Positions 35,201 through 43,874 are shown, counted from the stretch's first letter. The stretch is 64,000 bases of DNA from Algibacter miyuki (GCF_042427745.1 NZ_JBHMFA010000035.1), one strand, 5' to 3'. The notes: a model not told the origin generated them from the letters alone. Program-made: numbers and translations.

Positions 35201-35425
35201 TAATCCTTTAAGATTATCTTCAATTTTAAGTACAACTCCTTCTTCTATTTCTTGAGGAGAGGCTCCCGGATAGGCAACACTAATATTAATAATTTTAGAT
35301 TCGGTTAAAGGAAAGTATGAGGATTTAAGAGACAATATACCAAGTGTTCCAAACACGAAAAATGCCAAAATAAAAATATTTACAGCAACGTGATACTTAA
35401 TAAAATAACTGATTAATTTTCTCAT
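32228..35425 (-). CDS. RND-superfamily efflux transporter, inner-membrane subunit
   Basis: A 1065-residue transporter with the AcrB/HAE1 layout: N-terminal helix, large periplasmic loop, helices 2-6 (about 335-480), an amphipathic linker, helix 7, second loop, helices 8-12. The paired aspartates of the proton relay are present in GILVDDGIVIAENIY; the symmetrical C-half segment reads GIMVNDGLVLIG. Drives proton-coupled export of an unknown substrate. The start overlaps the MFP stop by one base. It belongs to the less-studied RND branch common in Bacteroidota, so no drug specificity is claimed. Confidence 0.94.
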   Translation of the reverse strand: MRKLISYFIKYHVAVNIFILAFFVFGTLGILSLKSSYFPLTESKIINISVAYPGASPQEIEEGVVLKIEDNLKGLRGVDRVTSVSRENSGAITVEIEKGENIDFMLLEVKNAVDRVPSFPSGMEPLIVAKQEAVRETISFALSGNNIPLATLKQLGRQVENDLRALEGVSQIEVSGYPDEEIEIAVNEASLLAYNISFSDVSKAVSASNILVTGGNIKTDAEEYLIRANNRSYYGKELSYIVVKATSDGKVVRLGDVAVIRDRFSETPKSTYFDGELAVDISVTSTNNEDLISSAEKIKTYIEGYNQSHNNVKIHIVRDLSITLNQRTQLLTENAIVGMILVLVFLSLFLNTRLAFWVAFGLPVSFLGMFIFAAQFDVTINVLSLFGMIIVIGILVDDGIVIAENIYQHYEKGKTPIQAAIDGTMEVIPPVVSAIITTLLAFSLFLFLDSRIGEFFSEVSVIVILTLVVSLVEALIILPAHLAHSKALRKPVEDENPSKLKQFFSKMRIINKMGDRFMTFLRDKVYSPCLDFVLEYKMLSLSFFIGILILTMGAIGGGVIGVTLFPSVASDRVSVELDMPNGTNVKVTDSIISMIEEKAVILNKELTEEYLKGTGKELFENIIVSLTSSSSGQLRINMLPGEERPNSISATLVTNRLREAVGPVIGTERLIFGSGGNFGGSPVSVSLLSNNIEELKAAKLEMKEVLKTNPLLKDVEDNDPAGIKEIRLELKESAYLMGLDLQAVMLQVRSGFFGVQAQRFQRGQDEIKVWVRYDLTNRQSINNLDDMRIVTPSGARVSLKDIATYTIERGDVAINHLEGQREIQVSADLKDPNTSTTDIIDDIKANVIPEIQSRYPTISASFEGQNREASKLSKSLKAAGIPILLLIYITIAFTFRSYSQPLLLMLLVPFSLTAVAWGHWILGFPVNILSLLGIIALIGIMVNDGLVLIGKFNANLKEGMSFDLALSDAGKSRFRAIFLTSLTTVAGLAPLLLEKSRQAQFLKPMAISISFGIAYATVLTLLVLPLFLAFSNGIKKNTKWLATGEKVTKEEVERAIKEQKEEDEH

Positions 35426-36555
35426 TATTTATTTCCCGTTTTATCAGTTCCTTTAAAAGGCTTTACCAGCATGCCTGCATAAGCGCCTGGCACTGGTTTT
35501 TTAAGAATAATGGTGCCATTAGGTACATTTTTTAAAACCACTTTTGTGTCTGAAAAATAAACAGGTTTTGCTTTTATAAGGTCCAACAAACTATCGCGAA
35601 CAATAAAAATCTCATTGCTTTCCGATAGTAAGTTTCTATCTATTTCAATAGCGTCTTGCTCTTGTTTCGCATTTAAATTAGCTTCTAAATAGATCCCTTC
35701 CTTTAAATTACTATCCGTAACATCAATATAGGCTGTAATGGTTTGTGTGGTAGCATCTACGCTTCCGTTTACACGAGAAACTTTACCGGTGTACGTTTGT
35801 GTTTTATCTAAATTAGTAAGCGCAACCTCTTCGCCCACTTTTACTAAGTTTGCGTAATTTTCATTAAGCGCCACTTCCATTTCGTAAACCGACGTATCGA
35901 TAAATTCTCCTAATTTTTGTCCACTTCTTACTAAAGTTCCCTCCGTAATTAAAGCCTCAGTTAAAATACCAGAAAAGGGTGCATAAATATTATATTTTGA
36001 AAGGCGTTGTTCTAGATTTTTAACATTGTAATATCTAGAAATAATACCACGACCGGTGATAAAATAATTTTCTTTATCCGAAGTTATTTCAGGTAACTGC
36101 GGTGTTGTTTTATTCAAATCAAAACCTGTAAGATAGTTTTGCCATTTTTGAAAAACTTCAGGAAAATCTAAACGCAAATCAGGCATTATAGCCGCAATAT
36201 CGTTATATAAATTACTTTTTTCAGATTGTACACTGGCGTAGTGTTCCGAGGCATCGATGCGCACTAAAGTCTGTCCTTTAGAATATATTTGTCCGGGTTT
36301 AAAAAGCGTTTTAGAAGATTTAAACAAGCCTTGAACTTCTGCATAAATCTCTAAACGGCGCTTGGCAACTAAACTCCCATTCGCAGGAATTATAATTTGA
36401 ACTGTACCGTTCGCCACAGTATCTATCAATACCGTTTTTACCACTTTCTCCTTTACAGGCTTGGGTTTGTTTTTTTCGTCTATCAGTTTTTTAGCAATAA
36501 AAAAGGAGACCACAATGAATAGAATTCCAAGGCCTGAAAGTATAATTTTGCGCAT
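35425..36555 (-). CDS. RND efflux periplasmic adaptor (membrane fusion protein)
   Basis: A 376-residue protein with an N-terminal membrane anchor (about 5-23, SGLGILFIVVSFFIA), a lipoyl-like domain split around a helical hairpin (IYAEVQGLFKSSKTLFKPGQ... and ...YNIYAPFSGILTEALITEGTLVRSGQ), and a beta-barrel plus membrane-proximal C-terminal part. It bridges the RND pump and the TolC channel. First gene of the three-gene operon; 215 bp of DNA without visible promoter or structure lie upstream. Confidence 0.92.
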   Translation of the reverse strand: MRKIILSGLGILFIVVSFFIAKKLIDEKNKPKPVKEKVVKTVLIDTVANGTVQIIIPANGSLVAKRRLEIYAEVQGLFKSSKTLFKPGQIYSKGQTLVRIDASEHYASVQSEKSNLYNDIAAIMPDLRLDFPEVFQKWQNYLTGFDLNKTTPQLPEITSDKENYFITGRGIISRYYNVKNLEQRLSKYNIYAPFSGILTEALITEGTLVRSGQKLGEFIDTSVYEMEVALNENYANLVKVGEEVALTNLDKTQTYTGKVSRVNGSVDATTQTITAYIDVTDSNLKEGIYLEANLNAKQEQDAIEIDRNLLSESNEIFIVRDSLLDLIKAKPVYFSDTKVVLKNVPNGTIILKKPVPGAYAGMLVKPFKGTDKTGNK

Positions 36556-36770
36556 GTTTTTAGTTTAGATAATCTGTTTGTAAAATTACCTAATACCAAC
36601 TACCAAAAAGTTAAAAAAAACATAAAAGAAACTTAAAAAACGCAGGAAACCTTATTCCAACAGGCATTATAAAACTTTCATTGTCTTAAAATTAAGATAA
36701 AAACATTCTATTTACCTTAATAATCTAAGAAAAACGTTGAATGAAACTCGTCTAAACATAGAAAAATTGA

Positions 36771-38678
36771 TTAGCTTTCGAATGCTTCAATTTCCATCTG
36801 GATATCTTCCCATTTTTGCATGAACCCCTGTAAATCGGTTTTCATTTTCTGGTAATTATCAAAGAAATTAGGCTTAGAAGATACTTCTTCATAATTAAGT
36901 TCAAGTTCGGCATCAATCTTTTTAATCTTGCGCTCCATGTCGTTTATTTTAGACTCCACGTTGCTCAATTTGTTATTCAAAGACTTCATTTTCTTTTGAT
37001 CTTCGTACGATTGTTGATTTTTCTCCTTCGGAGTTTCCTTGATAATGGTACGTTTTTCAACCTCACGTAAACTATCAACATTACGTTTCTCTAAATAATA
37101 ATCAATATCCCCTAAGTATTTCTTAATTTGTTGATCTTTAAATTCGTAAACCGTGTGCGTTAAGCCTTGTAGAAAATCACGATCATGCGATACTAAAATC
37201 AAGGTACCTTCAAAACGTTTTAAAGCCTCTTTCAATACGTTTTTCGATTTAATATCCAAGTGATTTGTTGGCTCATCCATAATCAACACGTTAAACGGTT
37301 GCAGCATTAATTTTGCCAACGCCAAACGGTTTCGTTCCCCTCCTGAAAGGACACGTACATACTTTTCAGCCTCGTCTCCTCTAAATAGAAACGATCCTAA
37401 AATATCACGCACTTTGCTACGGTTGGTTTCGTTTGCCGCATCAATCATAGTATCTAAAACAGTTTTATTACCATCTAAATACTCGGCTTGGTTTTGAGCA
37501 AAATATCCAATTTGCACATTATGTCCCAATTTCAATTCACCATCATGTTGAATATCGCCCACCATAATTTTGGCCAGCGTCGATTTTCCTTGACCATTCT
37601 GCCCAACAAATGCCGTTTTTGTATCGCGTTCAATCAATAAATCAATAGCACTTAAAACTTGATTACTTCCGTAATTTTTTGAAATCTGATTAGTTTCTAC
37701 AACCACTTTTCCTGGCGTAATAGATACCGGGAAATTAAGTGTCATCACACTATTATCATCTTCATCAACCTCAATTCTATCAATTTTATCTAACTTTTTA
37801 ATCAGCGATTGCGCCATAGTTGCTTTCGATGCTTTCGCACGGAACTTTTCTATAAGCTTCTCGGTTTGCTCAATTTGCTTTTGCTGATTTTTTTGCGAGG
37901 CTAATTGTTGCGTACGCAACTCTTCACGCAATACTAAAAATTGCGAATAAGGTTTCGGATAATCATAAATGCGCCCTAACGAAATTTCAATAGTTCTATT
38001 CGTTACATTATCTAAAAACATTTTATCGTGCGACACAATAGCTACTGCTCCTGTATAATTTCTTAAAAATCCTTCCAACCAAATAATAGATTCAATATCC
38101 AAGTGATTGGTAGGCTCATCCAGCAGTAAAATATCGTTGTTTTGTAATAGTAATTTCGCCAGCTCAATACGCATACGCCATCCTCCCGAAAACGTATCGG
38201 TTAGTTTGGTAAAATCTTCGCGTTTAAATCCTAAACCTTGCAAAATCTTTTCCGTATCACCTTGGTAATTATAACCGCCCAAAATATCGTATTGGTGTTG
38301 CAAATCGTTAATATCAATCATTAACTGGTTGTAACCCTCACTTTCATAATCGGTACGTTCCGCCATTTGCGTATTTACCGTCTCCATTTTAGCTTCTAGT
38401 TCCTTGATTTCAACAAAAGCCTCGTAAGCTTCTTCTAAAACGGTGCGACCTAATATAAAATCGATATCCTGTTTTAAGAAACCAATTTTAAGTTCCTTAT
38501 CAGCTGCAATTTGCCCTGTATCAGGTTCCATTTCCTTCGACAGAATTTTAAGCATGGTTGATTTTCCTGCACCATTTTTACCAATAAGGCCGATTCTATC
38601 ACCGTTCCCGAGTTTAAACGTAATATCTTCAAATAAGTATTCGCCTTGAAATGAGACCGATAAATTATGAATGTTCAT
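36771..38678 (-). CDS. ABC-F family ATPase
   Basis: About 635 residues from MNIHNLSVSF at 38678; the longer frame to 38804 would overlap the divergent promoter and the start of the DUF983 gene and its first 42 residues look unlike the family. Two ABC domains (Walker A GKNGAGKS and GQNGQGKS; signatures FSGGWRMR and LSGGERNR; Walker B LLLDEPTNHLD and LIMDEPTNHLD) separated by the ABC-F linker, and a C-terminal coiled coil (KSLNNKLSNVESKINDMERKI in part). No membrane segments. ABC-F proteins act on the ribosome in translation or antibiotic protection; closest in layout to the Uup/YdiF type. Confidence 0.92.
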   Translation of the reverse strand: MNIHNLSVSFQGEYLFEDITFKLGNGDRIGLIGKNGAGKSTMLKILSKEMEPDTGQIAADKELKIGFLKQDIDFILGRTVLEEAYEAFVEIKELEAKMETVNTQMAERTDYESEGYNQLMIDINDLQHQYDILGGYNYQGDTEKILQGLGFKREDFTKLTDTFSGGWRMRIELAKLLLQNNDILLLDEPTNHLDIESIIWLEGFLRNYTGAVAIVSHDKMFLDNVTNRTIEISLGRIYDYPKPYSQFLVLREELRTQQLASQKNQQKQIEQTEKLIEKFRAKASKATMAQSLIKKLDKIDRIEVDEDDNSVMTLNFPVSITPGKVVVETNQISKNYGSNQVLSAIDLLIERDTKTAFVGQNGQGKSTLAKIMVGDIQHDGELKLGHNVQIGYFAQNQAEYLDGNKTVLDTMIDAANETNRSKVRDILGSFLFRGDEAEKYVRVLSGGERNRLALAKLMLQPFNVLIMDEPTNHLDIKSKNVLKEALKRFEGTLILVSHDRDFLQGLTHTVYEFKDQQIKKYLGDIDYYLEKRNVDSLREVEKRTIIKETPKEKNQQSYEDQKKMKSLNNKLSNVESKINDMERKIKKIDAELELNYEEVSSKPNFFDNYQKMKTDLQGFMQKWEDIQMEIEAFES

Positions 38679-38723
38679 CATAGAAATGTAACTTTTATTA
38701 CAGTGGGTTAATTGAAAAATCTG

Positions 38724-38731
38724 TACTTTTG
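38724..38731 (+). promoter_or_regulatory. -7 element for the DUF983 gene
   Basis: TACTTTTG matches TAnnTTTG. The implied start point near 38738 lies about 30 bp before the ATG at 38767, which supports that start over the in-frame ATG at 38740. No good -33 TTG was found at the right distance. Confidence 0.4.
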
Positions 38732-38766
38732 CCCTGTAAATGCGTTTGCAAAAATACACAAATATT

Positions 38767-39150
38767 ATGTTTAAAAAAGGCTCAAAATTATATAGTATTT
38801 TCACAGGATCTTGCCCAAAATGTCACGGCGAATCCATGTACAAAAACAGCAACCCCTATGCGCTTTCCGAAACGCTAAGCATGCACGAAAATTGCAGCTG
38901 CTGTAACACAAAATACAAAATAGAACCCTCGTTCTTTTATGGCGCCATGTACGTTAGTTACGGTGTGGGCATTGCTTTTGCCGTTGCCGCCTACGTTATA
39001 AGTAGTTTAATTTTCAATGCTAGTTTAAACGGTATTTTTATTTCTATCATAGTAACTCTCGTTGCATTTATGCCTGTAATTATGCGTGTATCTAGAAATA
39101 TTTGGATTAACCTTTTTATGAGTTACGACAAAAAATTAGTAAAAAAATAA
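38767..39150 (+). CDS. DUF983 membrane protein
   Basis: About 127 residues from MFKKGSKLYS. Visible: a cysteine pair CPKCHG near the start and ENCSCCNTKY about 25 residues later (a small zinc-ribbon-like head), then two membrane helices (about 55-78 and 82-105). The whole pattern, including FYGAMYVSYGVG, is that of DUF983, a conserved bacterial family of unknown function. Divergent from the ABC-F gene. Confidence 0.85.
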   Translation: MFKKGSKLYSIFTGSCPKCHGESMYKNSNPYALSETLSMHENCSCCNTKYKIEPSFFYGAMYVSYGVGIAFAVAAYVISSLIFNASLNGIFISIIVTLVAFMPVIMRVSRNIWINLFMSYDKKLVKK

Positions 39151-39164
39151 AACCTATTTCTCTA

Positions 39165-39210
39165 TTTGGGCGTTACCCAAGGGTCGGGCTTTCCGCTATA
39201 TCTTTTTTTA
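39165..39210. repeat. Candidate dispersed flavobacterial intergenic repeat
   Basis: A GC-richer patch with a TTGGG-5-CCAA-type hairpin followed by GGGTCGGGCTTTCCGCTATA and a T-rich tail. From general knowledge it resembles an extragenic repeat I believe recurs in flavobacterial genomes; copy number could not be tested here. It lies in the 216-bp convergent gap between the DUF983 gene and the FAD oxidoreductase, where no gene was found. Confidence 0.45.
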
Positions 39211-39366
39211 AAGTCTCTTTTTACAGCGCATATTTCACCATAAAACTCAAGGCCTTTTTAAAATATCAGCATTAATCCGAAAGTTCAAAAAAAGGATGCC
39301 GCATCAATCCCTAACGCGAGGCTCGTTTACTAAAAACAGTCTAAAATTGTGAGTTCCTTTTTTAGG

Positions 39367-40407
39367 CTATAAAAAACGTTCAATATTAATTTCTTTATCT
39401 AAAGGTGTTCCTGCTTCAATAAATTCAAAAAGAGATTTAGCCATTGCAGGTCCAATCATCACACCACGTGTTCCTAAACCATTTAAAACATAAAGATTTT
39501 TAAGTGTTTGATGTTGCCCTACTAACGGACGTCTATCCTTCACCGTAGGCCGAATTCCTGCCACTTGGTTCACAACTTCAAACTCACAGTCAATCACTTT
39601 TATCAGTTTATCTAATAGTTCCTTCTCTGCTTTTTTGGTGGTATCGTGTGTGGTATCATGCCAATCGTAAGTTGCGCCAACAGTATATAGATCGTCTCCC
39701 AACGGAATTAAAAACACACCGGCTTTCAATACAAAATTCATTTTTAATTCAGGAGCCAAAATAGTAAGCAACTCTCCTTTTGTAGGCACTAAAGGTAAAT
39801 CACTAAAAAACGGATTTTTAGTTACCCCGAAACCTTCAGCAAAAACAATATGTTTGGCTTGTATGTTTTTATAAGTAACTCCAGAGTTTTCAGCAGTTAC
39901 AGCATCATAATCAAAACCTTCTGTAATTAGTAGGTTTTCAGCTTTTAGATCGGCTTTATAGGCTTCAATTAATGTTTTCACATCAATTCTACCTGTTTCT
40001 AAAACTTCACCAAAACCAAACGAAGCATTTATACCATTATTGGTATTCTTAATTAACGATGTAGAAAGGTATTTGCTAAGCGCTGGTTTATCGGAAGCTG
40101 TAAACCAATCATTCTGCTCTTCCACCGAAGCAAACTTCCTATAAACAGGTATTTTATGATCGAGTTTTACCTTTAACCTGTCTTCTAAAACTTTATACAT
40201 AGGTAAAGCGAGTTCCAACTGTGCATCGCTTTGCCATACCGATGTAAAACGTTTTAGCACCACCGGGTTGTACAAACCTCCAGCCACCGTAGACGACTGC
40301 TGTGATGCATTATCGCACACTATAAAACTTTTGTTATGCGCTTTTAATTGTTCGCAAAAACTAATACCGGCTAAGCCTATTCCTACAATAATATAATCTA
40401 CTTTCAT
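39367..40407 (-). CDS. FAD-dependent oxidoreductase of the DAO family
   Basis: A 346-residue protein with an N-terminal dinucleotide-binding fold (VDYIIVGIGLAGISFCEQL, residues 3-21), a substrate domain with the conserved TKGELLTI strand, and a C-terminal FAD contact (GIRPTVKDRRPLVG; LNGLGTRGVMIGP). Typical of glycine/D-amino-acid oxidase-like flavoenzymes; the substrate is unknown. Cytoplasmic. It follows the gldKLMN cluster but is separated from it by a terminator. Confidence 0.88.
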   Translation of the reverse strand: MKVDYIIVGIGLAGISFCEQLKAHNKSFIVCDNASQQSSTVAGGLYNPVVLKRFTSVWQSDAQLELALPMYKVLEDRLKVKLDHKIPVYRKFASVEEQNDWFTASDKPALSKYLSTSLIKNTNNGINASFGFGEVLETGRIDVKTLIEAYKADLKAENLLITEGFDYDAVTAENSGVTYKNIQAKHIVFAEGFGVTKNPFFSDLPLVPTKGELLTILAPELKMNFVLKAGVFLIPLGDDLYTVGATYDWHDTTHDTTKKAEKELLDKLIKVIDCEFEVVNQVAGIRPTVKDRRPLVGQHQTLKNLYVLNGLGTRGVMIGPAMAKSLFEFIEAGTPLDKEINIERFL

Positions 40408-40443
40408 ACGCTACGAAGATAAATATTTACGCACTTTATTTAA

Positions 40444-40476
40444 CAAAAAAACGCCCACTTAAAAGTGAGCGTTTTA
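40444..40476 (-). terminator. Terminator of the gldKLMN operon
   Basis: Minus strand ACGCTCACTT, 2-nt loop, AAGTGGGCGT and a run of T; starts 22 bp after the gldN stop codon. A strong, nearly perfect stem (one G-T pair). Confidence 0.85.
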
Positions 40477-40497
40477 TATTTTAATAAGATCTAGAAT

Positions 40498-41388
40498 TTA
40501 ATATGTCCACATATCTAATTCAAAATCTCTAATTTTATCTTTAATTCTATCAGACTCTAACAATTGCATTAAAGCATTATTCGAAATATATTCTGATACT
40601 GCTCTATCACCTTGTACATTTTCTTCTTTATAAGTATACCCTTGAAAACGTCTTGCGTTTAAAATGTGGTCGAAAGAAAATGGCATAGAACTATTTTTGT
40701 TATTAAAGGATTTTGCTTCGTGTAGAACTTTACGAGCATCTGGGAAGAAAATCCAAAATAGCTCTACTAAGTCTGGCTCAGCGTCATCAATAAAGTTAAC
40801 ATCTGGTGCCACAGGAGCAATACCTAATAAACGGTATTTCATTTCAGCTTGACGTTTATCAAAGTACCAAAGTCCTTTAATATGGTATTCTCTAATTTCG
40901 GCAGATGTAATACTTCTTTTGTTAATATATTCTGCAGATAATGTTTCACCTGCATTTAATTGCTCGATACCATACTCTGTAGTATCTACTTTTACTAAAG
41001 CAGATTCTATATCCAATAACGTTCTTTTACCATTAAAGTAAGAGTCGTCATAAATATTTTCAATATTTCCATTTTTGATGTTCTTCATTAAAACATCATA
41101 TAATGAACGTCTGTTACTACTAATATTATTAGTATCTACAGGGTAATACAATGGAAAGTTTGCACGCTCGTCTAAAACTATTTTTTCCCAAGTCATTTTA
41201 GAAAACAGAATATCTCTATCATCTACATAGCCGTATTCTAAAGGTTTATCATTATCAACAGCCTTTTGAGCAGCGGTTCTAACACCAATTTCTTCTGGGC
41301 TTTTAGCGTTTAAAATATTTGCTTGAGCAAATGCACCAGACACTGTACAAACAGTTGTTACGGTTAATAAAAAACTTTTCAAATTCAT
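40498..41388 (-). CDS. gldN: Gliding motility/T9SS protein GldN
   Basis: A 296-residue protein with signal peptide (about 1-21, LLTVTTVCTVSGAFAQ), periplasmic. The body matches the GldN/PorN family (DDRDILFSKMTWEKIVLDERANF in part; YHIKGLWYFDKRQAEMKYRLLGIAPV in part). GldN forms the periplasmic ring of the type IX secretion system with GldK. Last gene of the operon; a 10-bp inverted repeat (41415-41452) lies before it. Confidence 0.96.
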   Translation of the reverse strand: MNLKSFLLTVTTVCTVSGAFAQANILNAKSPEEIGVRTAAQKAVDNDKPLEYGYVDDRDILFSKMTWEKIVLDERANFPLYYPVDTNNISSNRRSLYDVLMKNIKNGNIENIYDDSYFNGKRTLLDIESALVKVDTTEYGIEQLNAGETLSAEYINKRSITSAEIREYHIKGLWYFDKRQAEMKYRLLGIAPVAPDVNFIDDAEPDLVELFWIFFPDARKVLHEAKSFNNKNSSMPFSFDHILNARRFQGYTYKEENVQGDRAVSEYISNNALMQLLESDRIKDKIRDFELDMWTY

Positions 41389-41414
41389 GTGCTTACTATT
41401 TATTGTTTTTAATG

Positions 41415-41452
41415 AAACATCTTAAATAAAATAGATTTTACCTAAGATGTTT
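41415..41452. repeat. Inverted repeat between gldM and gldN
   Basis: AAACATCTTA and TAAGATGTTT with an 18-nt spacer, in the 114-bp gap. No T-tract follows the stem on the minus strand. It may shape the mRNA and set the GldN:GldM ratio. Confidence 0.45.
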
Positions 41453-41502
41453 TATCCTGTCCTACTTTTATTCAGTAATAACTAAACGTTATTTATACTT
41501 TT

Positions 41503-43062
41503 TTAGTTTGTAAGCTCGATAATAATCGGTGATACTTTTTTAAGTATTACACTTACACCGGTAGCTTTAGCATTGATATCAAAGATAGTAATATCTGAAC
41601 CACGTTTTGCTTTACGCAACGCCCCTTTTGCTCTACCATCTAATTTATTTCCACTAACATTTATTGTTGGTTGCCCTGGTACTTTAAATTTAAAACCTGT
41701 AACACGTAATGGCAATTCAAAATCAAAATCGTCAAACTTAGCACCAATAGTAGAAATTTCAAGACTGTTACGTTGCATTTTTACAGCACCATCTTCCCCT
41801 CTTACAGTTCCCGTTGGTTTTGGTAGATCTTTAATTCTAAATGTTGCTTTATCTCCAACTTTTCCACCATCAGGTAAAGTTCCAGAAACATTAATGGTTA
41901 CTTCTCTACCCTGAATTTTAGTAGCATCCATGGTGTAGCTACTTCCAGATCCTCTTGATAAACCTTGTGCGCTTGCGCTTACTTTATTATCAGGAATACC
42001 AGCAAATGAAATAGTCATTGGATTTTTAACACCTCTATATACTACATTCATTTTATCTGCAGAAATAGTTGCAGAGTTTGGTTTAGAAACCGTTGCAAAC
42101 GATGATTTAACAGGTACTTCTACCTCTTCACCATCTTGAGCAAAATATAAAGCTCCTGCAATTTTATGTTCTCCAACACCACCTGTTCCTATTTTAAGCT
42201 TCACTTTTCCACCTTCAATAGAGTATTGATCTTCAGATAATTTTCTACCGTCTAAAGTTAACTCCACACGACTTGGTTTTGTAGACGCATCTGTACGACC
42301 TAAAACAATTTGTCCGTCGAACTGCTCACCATTAAAGTAAGCCGATTTAGACGTTTCCATTAACGTTGTATAGTTTGTCATAGACACCTCGCTAGATAAT
42401 GTACCTTGTAACATGTTGCCTAAGATTTCAGACTCGGTTGCTTTAACATCCGATTGAAGTTGTGTCATTTTAGTTAAAGACGCTACTAAAGGAAACCCTT
42501 TATAGTTATGATCTAACCATTCTACTTTTCCAGCGCCACGTTTAACATCATCAGTATTAAATTTGTCTTTCACAGATTTAACAACCTCTTCCATGCCTTT
42601 TTGGCCTTCCAATAACTTAATAACACCTTCTCTAAAGGTTACAATTTGTGCTTTGAATTCTTTAGCTTCTGGTGTTAAAACACCACCTTTAAAAAAGTTT
42701 TGATCTAAGTAATCTCCCTTATCCATACTTTCGTATTCTTCAGGATCGTCTACTGTTGCAATCATTTTTCCTTTTAATTCTTCAATGTAAACATTGAAGT
42801 TTGAAGCCAATTGATCTAAAGCTTCACCTTTAGCTTTTAAAGGTTCGTATTTTTCTGGTTGCTCATCTGCTTTTAACTTTAAGTTATTTACAAATGCTTT
42901 GTTTCTTATTTCTGCCGACTCGTTTGATTCTTCAAGTCTTTGGTTCATGATTCCGAATGCTGAAAGTACTTCTTTCGACATATTTAATGCTAACATCGCA
43001 ATAAATATGAGGTACATCAGGTTAATCATTTTTTGTCTAGGTGATAAATTTCCTCCTGCCAT
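41503..43062 (-). CDS. gldM: Gliding motility/T9SS motor protein GldM
   Basis: A 519-residue protein with one N-terminal membrane helix (MINLMYLIFIAMLALNMSK, about 12-30) and a long periplasmic part of four domains. With GldL it makes the proton-driven inner-membrane motor that turns T9SS secretion and gliding; its periplasmic arm reaches the GldKN ring. Length and N-terminal motif agree with the family. Starts 65 bp after gldL. Confidence 0.97.
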   Translation of the reverse strand: MAGGNLSPRQKMINLMYLIFIAMLALNMSKEVLSAFGIMNQRLEESNESAEIRNKAFVNNLKLKADEQPEKYEPLKAKGEALDQLASNFNVYIEELKGKMIATVDDPEEYESMDKGDYLDQNFFKGGVLTPEAKEFKAQIVTFREGVIKLLEGQKGMEEVVKSVKDKFNTDDVKRGAGKVEWLDHNYKGFPLVASLTKMTQLQSDVKATESEILGNMLQGTLSSEVSMTNYTTLMETSKSAYFNGEQFDGQIVLGRTDASTKPSRVELTLDGRKLSEDQYSIEGGKVKLKIGTGGVGEHKIAGALYFAQDGEEVEVPVKSSFATVSKPNSATISADKMNVVYRGVKNPMTISFAGIPDNKVSASAQGLSRGSGSSYTMDATKIQGREVTINVSGTLPDGGKVGDKATFRIKDLPKPTGTVRGEDGAVKMQRNSLEISTIGAKFDDFDFELPLRVTGFKFKVPGQPTINVSGNKLDGRAKGALRKAKRGSDITIFDINAKATGVSVILKKVSPIIIELTN

Positions 43063-43064
43063 AG

Positions 43065-43127
43065 TTAATTAGGTTTTTTTGTGGTTGATTAATAATAAGA
43101 TTTGGGATTATTAACTCGCCTAATTAA
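43065..43127. repeat. Nested inverted repeats between gldL and gldM
   Basis: Outer arms TTAATTAGG / CCTAATTAA (43065-43073, 43119-43127) and inner arms TTAATAAT / ATTATTAA (43089-43096, 43107-43114). Low-complexity AT sequence makes chance pairing easy, so this is only a possible mRNA structure. Confidence 0.3.
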
Positions 43128-43769
43128 TTATTTATTCATTGCAGATAACATTCCGCCGTAAACTCCGTTTAAAGATGATAAGTTTGATGCTAGAGATTGC
43201 ATTTGCTCTTTCAATTTAGCGGCATTCTCAACAGATTCTTCATTAATGCTGGCTTGTTTGCTAGCACTTTCTAATTGCACTTTGTATAAACCGTTTAACG
43301 ATTCCATTTGTGCTGCTGCTAAAGATAACTCTTCACCATATTTTTTAGTTGCTTCAATAGAATCTACAGTAGACCCAATATTTTTTGCTGCGCCTTCAAA
43401 GTTTTTGATACTATCTCCTAAACTTGCGATTAATTCTCCATCAATTTTAGCTTCTTTCAATAAGTTATCCAATTTTTTAGATAATAAACCTTCAGCGTCT
43501 TGATTTTGAACAGCTTCTTTTTTAGATCCTGCTCCTCCAGCTAATTCTGGGTATACTAATGACCAGTCTAATTCATCATCAACAGGTTCAAATGCTGATA
43601 ATGCAAATATAATTGCTTCGGTAACAAGACCAATAGTTAACATGACGTTACCTGTTAATGGACCAATTTGAAAGTGAATAATTTTGAATAAAGCTCCAAC
43701 AATTACCACTGCTGCACCTAATCCATAGGCCATATTCATGAATCTTTTACCTGTTTTTGACTTTGCCAT
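43128..43769 (-). CDS. gldL: Gliding motility/T9SS motor protein GldL
   Basis: A 213-residue protein with two membrane helices near the N-terminus (about 13-31 and 36-57) and a long cytoplasmic coiled-coil tail. Helix 2 carries the family glutamate (GLVTEAIIFALSAFEP) thought to take part in proton flow, and helix 1 ends in FKIIHF with its lysine. Partner of GldM in the rotary motor. The gap to gldK holds a pentanucleotide repeat. Confidence 0.97.
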   Translation of the reverse strand: MAKSKTGKRFMNMAYGLGAAVVIVGALFKIIHFQIGPLTGNVMLTIGLVTEAIIFALSAFEPVDDELDWSLVYPELAGGAGSKKEAVQNQDAEGLLSKKLDNLLKEAKIDGELIASLGDSIKNFEGAAKNIGSTVDSIEATKKYGEELSLAAAQMESLNGLYKVQLESASKQASINEESVENAAKLKEQMQSLASNLSSLNGVYGGMLSAMNK

Positions 43770-43827
43770 AATTTTTAAATTTTAAGTTTAAGTACGAATA
43801 CTTAAGTAGGTTAATTAATTAAATTTA

Positions 43828-43860
43828 TTTTGATTTGATTTGATTTGATTTGATTTGATT
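43828..43860. repeat. Pentanucleotide tandem repeat (TTTGA)n between gldK and gldL
   Basis: Six consecutive TTTGA-type units in the 105-bp gap. It is non-coding. Slippage would change the gldK-gldL distance by 5 bp steps and could alter gldL translation or an internal promoter. No other simple repeat of this length was seen in the window. Confidence 0.85.
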
Positions 43861-43874
43861 AAATATAAAATAGA

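Noticed and set aside
38679..38804. Longer N-terminus for the ABC-F protein
   Set aside because: The extra residues are unlike the family and would cover the promoter and first codons of the divergent DUF983 gene; MNIHNL at 38678 is the family start.
43828..43860. Repeat array that might be a CRISPR
   Set aside because: Units are 5 bp without spacers; it is a simple-sequence repeat and no cas genes are in the window.
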